From: Oribacterium sp. KHPX15
GTDB taxonomy: Bacteria > Bacillota > Clostridia > Lachnospirales > Lachnospiraceae
DNA length: 64,000 bases
Assembly: GCF_900107835.1 (NCBI RefSeq)
Contig: NZ_FNRG01000001.1
Coordinates: 280,865 to 344,864, forward strand
Direction: 5' to 3'
Positions 56,187-63,478 of this stretch are shown here, piece after piece. Position numbers and translations under genes: made by a program. Each line of letters starts with the position of its first letter. The first letter of the stretch is position 1. A model generated the notes under the pieces. The model saw only the letters and a program-made list of their open reading frames with translations, was not told where the DNA came from and ran no database searches.

Positions 56187-56825
56187 GTGACAAAAGAACA
56201 ATTCCTCCATGATTTAACGGTACAGCTAAATCTCAGCGTATCCGATCAGATCATACGTGAACAGCTGGCTTACTATGACAACTACATCAGCGGCGAAGTA
56301 AGCAAAGGAAGATCAGAATCGGAAGTAGTTGAGGAATTAGGCTCCCCAAGACTCCTTGCAAAAACCATCATCGATACTGCAGAGGCAGCGGGAGATCCTG
56401 TTGCAAATCAGGATGAAGAAATCAGAGGAACCATAGATACAGAACCTTATTCTGATGCCTTTGAGTTCGAAAGAGACAAATCCTACAGGAACTCTCAGAG
56501 TTCATCCTACTCAGAGTCCGAAAACGATGATCCTCAGCAGGGTTACCAGGATGAGAACCGTCGTGAACAGAAGAGTTATTCGGAAGACGGCACCAGAAAC
56601 GATAATGGACGGCCGCGTTTCGGAGGAGGTTTCTCCGGAAACAATAATGGTAATTACGGACATGTATTCAGCACCAGCGGATGGGGTTGTCTTATAGCGT
56701 TTATCATCTTCTTATTCATACTTGTATACTTTATAGGCGGTATTGTGTGGTTGCTGTCACCGTTGTTCCCATCTTTGATAGCAGCTTTCTGTGTTGTTTG
56801 GCTGATAAACAGATTTTTTCGGTAA
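56187..56825 (+). CDS. DUF1700-like membrane protein (212 aa)
   Basis: The start is GTG 56187 behind GAGAGAGG; the upstream in-frame ATG codons lack ribosome binding sites and cross the aspS terminator. The N-terminal 70 residues (TKEQFLHDLTVQLNLSVSDQIIREQLAYYDNYI ... EVVEELGSPRLLAKTII) match the helical DUF1700 pattern seen with PadR-type regulators. A hydrophilic Ser/Asn/Asp/Glu-rich linker (about 90-165) follows, then one or two hydrophobic helices (about 170-210). Family members are thought to be envelope or regulatory proteins. No PadR gene is adjacent, so the role is open. Confidence 0.75.
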   Translation: MTKEQFLHDLTVQLNLSVSDQIIREQLAYYDNYISGEVSKGRSESEVVEELGSPRLLAKTIIDTAEAAGDPVANQDEEIRGTIDTEPYSDAFEFERDKSYRNSQSSSYSESENDDPQQGYQDENRREQKSYSEDGTRNDNGRPRFGGGFSGNNNGNYGHVFSTSGWGCLIAFIIFLFILVYFIGGIVWLLSPLFPSLIAAFCVVWLINRFFR

Positions 56826-56903
56826 TCATGGATGACGGATTTGTTATGCTGAGATTAAAATCCACGCATTCAGATCCGTCTTTTTAAATAGAAAAGGAAA
56901 AAT

Positions 56904-58100
56904 ATGAAAACATTTGAATTAGTAGCTCCTTGCCATTTTGGTCTTGAAGCGGTAACAAAAAAAGAAGTCATCGACCTCGGTTATGATATCACTACCGTAA
57001 CCGACGGACGTGTAGGCTTCATAGGCGATGCCGATGCCATCTGCCGTGCCAATATTTTCATGCGTACTCCTGAGAGAATCCTTCTTAAGGTTGGTTCTTT
57101 CAAGGCTGAAACCTGGGAAGAACTGTTCCAGGCCACAAAGAAGCTTCCATGGGAAGAGTACATCCCTGTAGACGGCAGCTTCTGGGTAACGAAAGCAAGC
57201 TCCGTTAAGTCAAAGCTTTTCTCTACCAGAGACATTCAGTCCATCATGAAAAAAGCTATGGTTGCCAGACTTGGCGAGCACTTCGGCATTTCACAGTTTG
57301 AAGAGCACGGTGCAAAGTATCCGGTGAGAGTATTTGCCTATAAGGACGAGTTCACAGTTTGCCTGGACACATCAGGAGAGTCACTTCACAAGAGAGGCTA
57401 TCGTCTGAAACAGGGTCTTGCTCCTATCACTGAGACTCTTGCAGCAGCCCTCCTTATGCAGTCCGGCTGGAACAGAGACCATGCACTGGTTGACCCTATG
57501 TGCGGTTCCGGAACCTTCGTTATCGAGGCAGCCATGATGGCCGCAAACATTGCCCCCGGTATGGACAGAGCCTTCATCTCCGAGACCTGGACCAACTTCA
57601 TCGATAAGAAGCTTTGGTACAATGCTTTCGACGAAGCAAATGAGATGGTTGACAATCAGCTTCTTGAAACCGGCATGACAGCTGAAGGAAAGAAGATTGA
57701 CATCCAGGGCTATGACATTAACCCTGATGTTATTCCGGTAGCAAGAGAGAATGCGGAACGCGCCGGAGTTGACAAGATCATTCACCTTCAGGTACGCGAT
57801 CTTGCGGACTTCTCACACAGCGGAAAAGCCGGCTACATCATCACAAACCCGCCTTACGGCGAGCGTATCGAGGACAAGAGAAACCTTCCAATGCTTTACA
57901 CAGAGCTTAAAGAAGCATACCAGAGCCTCGACAGCTGGGCTATGCATGTCATCACCGCCTGGGAGGATTCCGAGAAGTACCTCGGCAAGGCTGACAAGAA
58001 CCGTAAGATCTACAACGGTATGATGAAAACATACTTCTACTCATATACAGGCAGGATGACAAACCAGAATAAACCTCATGATTTCGGGAAAAAAGCTTGA
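56904..58100 (+). CDS. THUMP-domain class I SAM-dependent RNA methyltransferase
   Basis: A 398-residue enzyme of the RlmL/YpsC type, expected to methylate N2 of a guanine in 23S rRNA or a similar RNA target. The N-terminal ferredoxin-like and THUMP region spans residues 1-160 (ELVAPCHFGLEAVTKKEV). The Rossmann domain has the SAM motif DPMCGSGTFVIEAAMMA and the catalytic NPPYGERI, the N/D-PP-Y motif of amino-methyltransferases. AAAAGGAAAAATATG sets the start. The exact position modified is inferred from homologues only. Confidence 0.93.
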   Translation: MKTFELVAPCHFGLEAVTKKEVIDLGYDITTVTDGRVGFIGDADAICRANIFMRTPERILLKVGSFKAETWEELFQATKKLPWEEYIPVDGSFWVTKASSVKSKLFSTRDIQSIMKKAMVARLGEHFGISQFEEHGAKYPVRVFAYKDEFTVCLDTSGESLHKRGYRLKQGLAPITETLAAALLMQSGWNRDHALVDPMCGSGTFVIEAAMMAANIAPGMDRAFISETWTNFIDKKLWYNAFDEANEMVDNQLLETGMTAEGKKIDIQGYDINPDVIPVARENAERAGVDKIIHLQVRDLADFSHSGKAGYIITNPPYGERIEDKRNLPMLYTELKEAYQSLDSWAMHVITAWEDSEKYLGKADKNRKIYNGMMKTYFYSYTGRMTNQNKPHDFGKKA

Positions 58101-58136
58101 AATTACGTGGGTTTTTAGACCCTAGGGTTAACTAAA

Positions 58137-58183
58137 AGTACTTCAAAAGTATCTATCAGGTACCGGAGAAGTACTATTTTTTT
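58137..58183 (+). terminator. Terminator after the methyltransferase gene
   Basis: AGTACTTC / GAAGTACT (58137-58144 with 58168-58175) with a 23-base loop, then A and a T-run (58177-58183). Confidence 0.75.
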
Positions 58184-58340
58184 GGCCGGATATGGAAAGG
58201 TGAACAGTTCAAAGTTCAAGGCTGTATTCCATACCAAACCGCACATGATACCAAGGGAACAGGTAGAAAGTCTTACAGGTTTTCAACCTGGTGGAGTTTG
58301 TCCTTTTTTTTATAAAAAATAAAATAATTATAAACTATAA
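58184..58340. other. Non-coding stretch upstream of the redox cassette
   Basis: No convincing gene. It holds two small inverted repeats: ATGGAA / TTCCAT around 58192-58235, and CAGGTT-TTC-AACCTG (near 58276-58290) followed 13 bases later by an eight-T run, which may be a second terminator. The remainder is AT-rich and leads into the aldo/keto reductase promoter. Confidence 0.5.
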
Positions 58341-58348
58341 AATATATG

Positions 58349-58403
58349 TTGACACGAAGTCAACACGGTGTTATCATCCAATCATCAAATGACACGATGT
58401 CAA
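58349..58403 (+). promoter_or_regulatory. Promoter and double TetR-type operator of the aldo/keto reductase gene
   Basis: TTGACA (58349-58354), 17-base spacer, TATCAT (58372-58377). Operator 1, TTGACACGAAGTCAA (58349-58363, extending to TGT...ACA), covers the -35 box. Operator 2, ATGACACGATGTCAA (58389-58403), lies exactly 40 bases downstream, between the start point and the gene. A third match lies at 59379 upstream of tetR. Confidence 0.8.
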
Positions 58404-58422
58404 CCGAAAGGAGATAATAATT

Positions 58423-59361
58423 ATGACAAAGACATTACCAAAGATAGCACTCGGCGCATGGGCATGGGGAAATGATGGAACATTTGGAGACAACTGGACT
58501 GCAGATTCTTTAAGACCTATATTCGATGCCGCAATGAAGGCAGGACTTAACCTCTGGGATACAGCGTATGTATACGGCATGGGAACCTCAGAAAAGACTC
58601 TGGGAAGCTTCCTGAAAGACTTACCAAGAGATTCATACATCGTATCTGATAAATTCACACCGCAGTGTGCAGATTACTCTTCAGCAACACCGGTTGAGGA
58701 TATGCTTAAGACAGAGTATGAGATGCTCGGAATCGACAGCATGGATATCTACTGGGTACATAATCCTGTGGATGCACCGAAGTGGATCACAGAGGTTGCA
58801 AAGTACTTTGAAGGAAAGGACAATGTTCCGGTAATCGGCGTATCAAATCATAACCTTGCTGAGATCAAGGAAGCCGACAGGATCCTTCGTGAGCACGGAC
58901 TTCAGCTTGGAGCCGTACAGAACCACTACAGCCTTCTTAACAGATCTTCAGAAGACTCAGGAATCGTTGATTACTGTAAGGAAAACGACATTCAGTTCTG
59001 GGCATATATGGTACTTGAGCAGGGGGCTCTTTCAGGAAAGTATGATACTAAGAACCCAATGCCGGAGGGTTCAGGAAGAGCACAAACTTATAACCCTGTA
59101 CTTGATAAGCTTGAGATAATGAATGCCAAGCTCAAGGAAGTGGCAGACAAGTATAATGTGGCACCTGCACAGATTCCTGTAGCATGGGCAATCGCTAAGG
59201 GAGCACTTCCTATCATCGGTGTTACAAAGGTTAATCATGTAGAAGACGCAGTTAAGGCAAGCAATATCGCTCTTACCGCAGACGAGATAGCTGATCTTGA
59301 AAAGACTGCAGACAGCCTTAATCTCAACCTTATCCGTATGTGGGAAAAGAAGATGGATTAA
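58423..59361 (+). CDS. Aldo/keto reductase
   Basis: An NAD(P)H-dependent carbonyl reductase, 312 residues, TIM-barrel fold. The catalytic tetrad is intact: Asp and Tyr in NLWDTAYVYG, Lys in SDKFTPQ and His in YWVHNPVD. The C-terminal coenzyme-binding region (PVAWAIAKGALPIIGVTKVNHVEDA) is typical. The substrate is unknown; reactive aldehydes or quinones fit the neighbouring genes. AAAGGAGATAATAATT precedes the ATG. Palindromic operators lie both upstream and just downstream, so the gene is probably repressed by the TetR protein encoded at 59867 and induced by a small ligand. Confidence 0.92.
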   Translation: MTKTLPKIALGAWAWGNDGTFGDNWTADSLRPIFDAAMKAGLNLWDTAYVYGMGTSEKTLGSFLKDLPRDSYIVSDKFTPQCADYSSATPVEDMLKTEYEMLGIDSMDIYWVHNPVDAPKWITEVAKYFEGKDNVPVIGVSNHNLAEIKEADRILREHGLQLGAVQNHYSLLNRSSEDSGIVDYCKENDIQFWAYMVLEQGALSGKYDTKNPMPEGSGRAQTYNPVLDKLEIMNAKLKEVADKYNVAPAQIPVAWAIAKGALPIIGVTKVNHVEDAVKASNIALTADEIADLEKTADSLNLNLIRMWEKKMD

Positions 59362-59378
59362 TGTTTTATGCCTTGTAA

Positions 59379-59407
59379 TTGACTACGTGTCAACATTATA
59401 GTATTAT
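59379..59407 (+). promoter_or_regulatory. Promoter with TetR-type operator upstream of the stem-rich region and tetR
   Basis: TTGACT (59379-59384), 17-base spacer, TATTAT (59402-59407). The palindrome TTGACTACGTGTCAA (59379-59393) covers the -35 box and matches the two operators of the aldo/keto reductase promoter. A half-site TTTGACAC follows at about 59416. Transcription would run through about 450 bases before the tetR start. Confidence 0.7.
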
Positions 59408-59429
59408 AAGCTATATTTGACACAAGAAA

Positions 59430-59835
59430 TTAAAGGAGCCAACTAGATAGAGGGCATCTGTAAGTCAGATATAAAAGTGGGGTTACGGAATGATGTGACA
59501 ACACAAAAAGACGAAGGTGTTCTTCGTAAAGACTCGTATCTGATATGAAGATGAATGGTACTGATGAAATGTACTTGTGGCAGCATACAATGGGGTGGCG
59601 CATTACACGCAGTGTTATCGCCGAATGCTTCGTAACGAAGCGGTACGGTGTAGACAAATCTCCTCTAGGTGCTTTCAAGGCTACACGACAAATCACGCAG
59701 GTACCGCAAGACCCAGGCTCCTTTAGAGCGTTCGTGGACGCTAGTGAAAAAGACGGGTTCGTACAATTATTGTAAAGCATCGTCACCACGGATTCAATTG
59801 TAAATGATAGTTGTCATGATCACATGAAACTATCG
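59430..59835 (+). ncRNA. Candidate structured RNA / long leader upstream of tetR
   Basis: A dense set of perfect stems: ATCTG/CAGAT (59456/59466), ACGAAG/CTTCGT (59511/59522), GGCG..ACAC/GTGT..CGCC (59597-59622), GCTTCG/CGAAGC (59627/59636), GCGGTAC/GTACCGC (59640/59701) enclosing GTGTAG/CTACAC (59648/59681), AGCGT/ACGCT (59727/59738) and GATAGTT-g-TCATG/CATGA-AACTATC (59806-59834). It is less AT-rich than the flanks. A 76-codon open frame (59545-59775) has no convincing ribosome binding site or family match. It does not match tmRNA, RNase P, 6S RNA or a group II domain V as far as I can see. Function is unknown. Confidence 0.45.
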
Positions 59836-59866
59836 AAAAAACCACTTTTATAGAGGAGAATTTATC

Positions 59867-60481
59867 ATGGCAGTAGAACTTAAGGAGACAATTGACAGAA
59901 GAAGAGAGGAGATAATGGATGCCTGTGAAAAGCTTTATGAAACCATGGGCTTTCACAGTATCACTATCAAAAATATAAGTACTGAAACAAGCTTCTCCAG
60001 ACCTTCGATCTACAATTATTTCCAGACAAAGGAAGAGATATTTTTAGGACTACTGACCCGGGAATACATGAAATGGAATGATGCTTTAAGGAGCATCATA
60101 AACAGAAATTCGGATATGGACAAGGATGCCCTGGCAAGAGCCATCGCAAAATCAATGGAAGAAAGAAAAACGCTTCTCAAGATTTCGGCTATGAATCTTT
60201 ACGAGATAGAAGACAACAGCAGGGATGAACTACTGGTTGAATTTAAAAGAGCCTTTAAAGAATCGGTTGAGCTGTTTGGTGAATGCCTTAAAAAGCACCT
60301 TGATATAACAGCACAAAAGAGTGAGCAGATAAGATACGCATTCTTCCCTTATATGTACGGCATATATCCCTATTCGTATCCGACAGAAAAACAGATAGCA
60401 GCAATGGATGAGGTAAAACTCTCCCATGTTGATGTAACTATATATGAAATGACATATCAGTTTTTGAAACTGATTCTTTAA
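59867..60481 (+). CDS. TetR/AcrR-family transcriptional regulator
   Basis: A 204-residue repressor with an N-terminal helix-turn-helix (YETMGFHSITIKNISTETSFSRPSIYNYFQTKEEIFLGLL, residues about 22-65), in which the recognition helix and the YNYF motif are typical. The C-terminal ligand-binding and dimerisation domain is all helical. AGAGGAGAATTTATC precedes the ATG. Three near-identical 15-bp palindromes at 58349, 58389 and 59379 are the best candidate operators, which would give autoregulation and control of the aldo/keto reductase. The ligand is unknown. Confidence 0.92.
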   Translation: MAVELKETIDRRREEIMDACEKLYETMGFHSITIKNISTETSFSRPSIYNYFQTKEEIFLGLLTREYMKWNDALRSIINRNSDMDKDALARAIAKSMEERKTLLKISAMNLYEIEDNSRDELLVEFKRAFKESVELFGECLKKHLDITAQKSEQIRYAFFPYMYGIYPYSYPTEKQIAAMDEVKLSHVDVTIYEMTYQFLKLIL

Positions 60482-60489
60482 TATCACAA

Positions 60490-60527
60490 GACCGCCGAAA
60501 AGAAGATTTTACTTATATAACGGCGGT
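60490..60527 (+). other. Hairpin between tetR and the ABM gene
   Basis: ACCGCCG / CGGCGGT stem (starting near 60489 and ending near 60527) with a long AT-rich loop and no T-run; probable mRNA structure in the intercistronic gap. Confidence 0.5.
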
Positions 60528-60604
60528 TCGAGGCCAGTAAAGGAAAAGGATTCCCTTACTTAATTTTAAGGAAGAAGGAATGTTTAAAAGCAGAGGTAAA
60601 TGAG

Positions 60605-60934
60605 ATGAGCATTACAGTTAATCTTAGATATAAAGGCGAGAATGGATCTGCAAAAAAGTTTGCAGGTGAAATGATCAGCAGCGGTACAGTCGATGCGATA
60701 AGAAATGAAGCAGGGAATCTCCGATATGAATACTATCAGTCACTGGATGATCCTGAGACGATACTTCTTATAGACAGCTGGAAAGATCAGGGATCAATTG
60801 ATGTACATCATGCATCACCGATGATGAAAACAATCATGGAACTTCGTGAGAAGTATGATCTACATATGACTGTAGAAAGATATATATCTGATGATGGTAT
60901 GCCTGAGAAGGATGCTGATTTTATAAGGAAATAG
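60605..60934 (+). CDS. Antibiotic biosynthesis monooxygenase (ABM)-domain protein
   Basis: A 109-residue dimeric alpha/beta-barrel type protein of the ABM / quinol monooxygenase (YgiN-like) family. The typical pattern is visible: a first strand ITVNLRYK, EMISSGTVDAIRNEAGNLRYEYYQSLDDPETILLIDSWKDQGSIDVHHASPMM, with His near residue 73. Members oxidise quinols or act as small redox or heme-binding proteins without a cofactor. In this gene order it probably takes part in quinone or electrophile handling. Only weak ribosome-binding signal (GAGGTAAATGAG) precedes the ATG. Confidence 0.85.
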   Translation: MSITVNLRYKGENGSAKKFAGEMISSGTVDAIRNEAGNLRYEYYQSLDDPETILLIDSWKDQGSIDVHHASPMMKTIMELREKYDLHMTVERYISDDGMPEKDADFIRK

Positions 60935-60950
60935 ATGGAGGAATGAACTA

Positions 60951-61046
60951 ATGGGCAAAGCATTGGTAACCAGTGGAAAAAGATTAACAGCAAACATGTC
61001 TATTGAAGAACTTAAAAGATGGATTGATGAGGTTGTAGATGAATAA
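60951..61046 (+). CDS. Small peptide (31 aa) between the ABM and flavodoxin genes
   Basis: ATG at 60951 behind ATGGAGGAATGAACTA encodes a 31-residue peptide (starts MGKALVTSGKRLTANMSIEE, ends KRWIDEVVDE). Its last eight bases overlap the flavodoxin start, so it may be a real small protein or a coupling leader. I do not recognise it. The C-terminal part is predicted as an amphipathic acidic helix. Confidence 0.55.
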   Translation: MGKALVTSGKRLTANMSIEELKRWIDEVVDE

Positions 61047-61755
61047 AAAGAAAATAATACCTGTAATACTCTCTACCATGCTGCTTATCACAAGTTTAAC
61101 AGGGTGTGGAGGTAATGATAAAAACATAGTTCCTGAAAGTACAGTGAAAGAAGATTCAGTAATAGAATCCACTATCAGTGAATCCGTAACAGAGTCTGGC
61201 AGCGATGAAGCTGTTTCTAAGACACCTGAATCTCCGACTACAGAAACTACTGAAAACATTTCTGAAAAAGATACTGCCAGGACTCTCGTGATCTATTTTT
61301 CTGCAACCGGAACAACTAAGGGAGTAGCAGAAAAAATCGCTTCAGTAACAGGCGCTGATCTTTATGAGATAGTTCCTAAAGAAACATATACGGATGCAGA
61401 CCTTAACTATAATGATTCCGGTACCAGAGCTACCAGGGAGCAGAATGACCCTGATGCAAGACCGAAATTTGAAACCATTGATCTGGACATAGAGAATAAC
61501 TACTCTACAGTCTTCTTAGGCTACCCTATCTGGTGGGGCCAGGAGCCAAGGATAATGGATACATTCGTTGAAAGCTATGATCTCTCAGATATCACGGTGA
61601 TACCCTTCTGCACTTCCGGGAGTAGCGGTATAGGAAGCAGCGGAAAAAGTCTTTCAGAAAAGGCCGGTAGTGGCAGATGGCTTGAAGGTAACAGATTTAG
61701 TGGCACCGTCACTGAAGATGAAATAAGAAATTGGATAGCTGGACTTGATATATAG
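61039..61755 (+). CDS. Lipoprotein-anchored flavodoxin
   Basis: The 238-residue protein starts with a lipoprotein signal (MNKKKIIPVILSTMLLITSLTGCG, lipobox LTGC), followed by a Ser/Thr/Glu-rich linker to about residue 82 and a flavodoxin domain (85-238). The FMN phosphate loop is FSATGTTKGVAEKI, and FLGYPIWWGQEPRIMDTFVE and FCTSGSSGIGSS contact the isoalloxazine ring. An extracytoplasmic flavodoxin is expected to carry electrons at the outer membrane face of a Gram-positive cell. Its start overlaps the 31-aa peptide gene, and the next gene begins 22 bases after its stop. Confidence 0.9.
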   Translation: MNKKKIIPVILSTMLLITSLTGCGGNDKNIVPESTVKEDSVIESTISESVTESGSDEAVSKTPESPTTETTENISEKDTARTLVIYFSATGTTKGVAEKIASVTGADLYEIVPKETYTDADLNYNDSGTRATREQNDPDARPKFETIDLDIENNYSTVFLGYPIWWGQEPRIMDTFVESYDLSDITVIPFCTSGSSGIGSSGKSLSEKAGSGRWLEGNRFSGTVTEDEIRNWIAGLDI

Positions 61756-61777
61756 GAAAAGTACGGAGGAAAAAGAA

Positions 61778-62542
61778 ATGCAGGAAAAGATAGTACAGAC
61801 AGCAGGAAGACAACAGCTTGGCGATTTCGCACCGGAATTTGCGCACTTTAACGATGATGTTCTCTTTGGTGAGAACTGGAACAATCAGGATATTGATGTA
61901 AAGACCAGAAGCATCATTACGGTGGTTGCGCTAATGTCTCAGGGAATAACAGACAGCAGCCTGAAATATCATCTAATGAATGCTAAGAACCATGGCGTGT
62001 CGCAAAAGGAAATGGCTGCTGTGATCACACACGTGGCTTTCTATGCCGGATGGCCAAAGGCCTGGGCTGTGTTTAACCTTGCTAGGGAAGTTTATTCAGA
62101 GAAGATCGAAGAACTTACGGAGAAGGATGAATACCAGAATACGATTTTCTTCCCTATAGGCGCTCCAAATGATGGATTTGCCCAGTATTTTGACGGTCAA
62201 AGCTATCTGTCTCCGATTTCCACAGAACAAATCCCAATCTATAATGTCACATTTGAGCCAGGATGCAGAAATCACTGGCACATCCATCATGCGAAATCCG
62301 GTGGTGGACAGATGCTCATATGTGTCGGCGGAAGAGGATATTATCAGGAATGGGGAAAAGAAGCTGTTCCTATGACTCCGGGTACAGTCATAAATATTCC
62401 TGCAGAAGTAAAACACTGGCATGGAGCAGCGCCTGATTCATGGTTCTCACATCTTGCAATCGAGATAGAAGGTGAAGATACAAGCAATGAATGGTGTGAA
62501 TCTATATCTAAAGAAGATTACTTGAAAGCGATCAGTGATTAA
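61778..62542 (+). CDS. Carboxymuconolactone decarboxylase-like/cupin fusion protein
   Basis: Two domains in 254 residues. The N-terminal AhpD/CMD-like domain (about 10-110: FAHFNDDVLFGENWNNQDIDVKTRSIITVVALMSQGI ... KNHGVSQKEMAAVITHVAFYAGWPKAWAVF) lacks the CxxC of true AhpD. The C-terminal cupin (about 140-240) has the metal-binding HWHIHH and the later PAEVKHWHG. Such fusions are frequent beside aldo/keto reductases and flavodoxins. The start is ATG 61778 behind CGGAGGAAAAAGAA; the ATG at 61745 lies inside the flavodoxin gene. It is the last gene of the cassette. Confidence 0.9.
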   Translation: MQEKIVQTAGRQQLGDFAPEFAHFNDDVLFGENWNNQDIDVKTRSIITVVALMSQGITDSSLKYHLMNAKNHGVSQKEMAAVITHVAFYAGWPKAWAVFNLAREVYSEKIEELTEKDEYQNTIFFPIGAPNDGFAQYFDGQSYLSPISTEQIPIYNVTFEPGCRNHWHIHHAKSGGGQMLICVGGRGYYQEWGKEAVPMTPGTVINIPAEVKHWHGAAPDSWFSHLAIEIEGEDTSNEWCESISKEDYLKAISD

Positions 62543-62580
62543 AACATCACATAACAAAGTTGAAAGACAACCAATACATA

Positions 62581-62616
62581 AGCCCGAAATACCTTGATTT
62601 TAAGGTATTCCGGGCT
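62581..62616. terminator. Hairpin between convergent genes
   Basis: AGCCCGAAATACCTT / AAGGTATTCCGGGCT (62581-62595 with 62602-62616), one mismatch, between the cupin gene and the minus-strand kinase. T-runs are weak on both strands. Confidence 0.7.
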
Positions 62617-62619
62617 GAT

Positions 62620-63378
62620 TTACATAAACTGCGGGTGTTTAACGAGCCTATAGCTGTTGTCACTAAGGATATCAAGCACTATATCGGCTTCCACAGAGTA
62701 CTTTAGGCAGGTATGCGCATTATATAAATCACTTAGATCAACGAATTTCTCTGCTTTTTCGTGTGATATATTCCCGGTTTTCATCTTCCTTTGTATTAGC
62801 CTGTCTCTGAGCATTCCTTCATCAGCCCTGATGCTTATTGTAAGATCTGACAATCCATTAAGTTCCTTCCATCCGGGTTTATCAAGAAGAAGATAATTGC
62901 CCTCCAGAAATACGATGTCACCGCTTACCATTGTGACATCCTCAACAGGATTGTGAGTAAGTCTGTCGTATTCCGGCCATCCAACGGTCTCACCGTTTGC
63001 GACCTTCATTGTTCTTTCCAACAATTTTTCGAGATCGAAGGTCTCCGGACAGCCTTTCAGTTCAACCATCTTGTAGGTTTTACCGTCACGCTCCATGTCA
63101 TGAGTCAGGAGATAGTCCTGATACCTGTGGAAACCGTCCATTCCTATTGTTGTGATGGGCATAAGTTCATTATTATTTTCCGACAGATATTTGAAAAAGC
63201 TAAGCAAGGTGCTTTTTCCTGCCCCGGGAGGTGCAGCCAACATTACCAATACCCGTTTCTTCTTTTCTTCGTATAGCTTCTTTGCGTATTTAAGTATAGG
63301 GATGAAAATATTCTCAATGTTATCATTAGTATAATCGACATTGACCTCTATACCGTTTATCTCAGTTTTGTAGTTCAT
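62620..63378 (-). CDS. P-loop nucleoside/sugar kinase-like protein (uridine kinase/YggC type)
   Basis: A 252-residue P-loop kinase of the phosphoribulokinase/uridine kinase superfamily. Walker A is APPGAGKSTL near residue 49, the substrate region is IGMDGFHRYQDYLL, and the Walker-B-like strand is DIVFLEGNYLLLDKPGW. The lid carries IRADEGMLRDRLIQRKMKTG. Several homologues are annotated as fructose or nucleoside kinases without proof, so the substrate is open. The gene converges with the redox cassette, and the divergent SGNH hydrolase starts 100 bases away. Confidence 0.85.
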   Translation of the reverse strand: MNYKTEINGIEVNVDYTNDNIENIFIPILKYAKKLYEEKKKRVLVMLAAPPGAGKSTLLSFFKYLSENNNELMPITTIGMDGFHRYQDYLLTHDMERDGKTYKMVELKGCPETFDLEKLLERTMKVANGETVGWPEYDRLTHNPVEDVTMVSGDIVFLEGNYLLLDKPGWKELNGLSDLTISIRADEGMLRDRLIQRKMKTGNISHEKAEKFVDLSDLYNAHTCLKYSVEADIVLDILSDNSYRLVKHPQFM

Positions 63379-63478
63379 GAAATACTTCCTAACCTTTGCG
63401 TGTTTTTAAAGATAGATGAGTTCTGCATGATATAATATTTTAAATCGTACTTCTTTAAAAATAAATGGAGGCTTTTAA

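Noticed and set aside
59545..59775. 76-codon open frame in the stem-rich region
   Set aside because: No clear ribosome binding site, no recognisable family, and the sequence is better explained by RNA stems. Kept as a weak alternative only.
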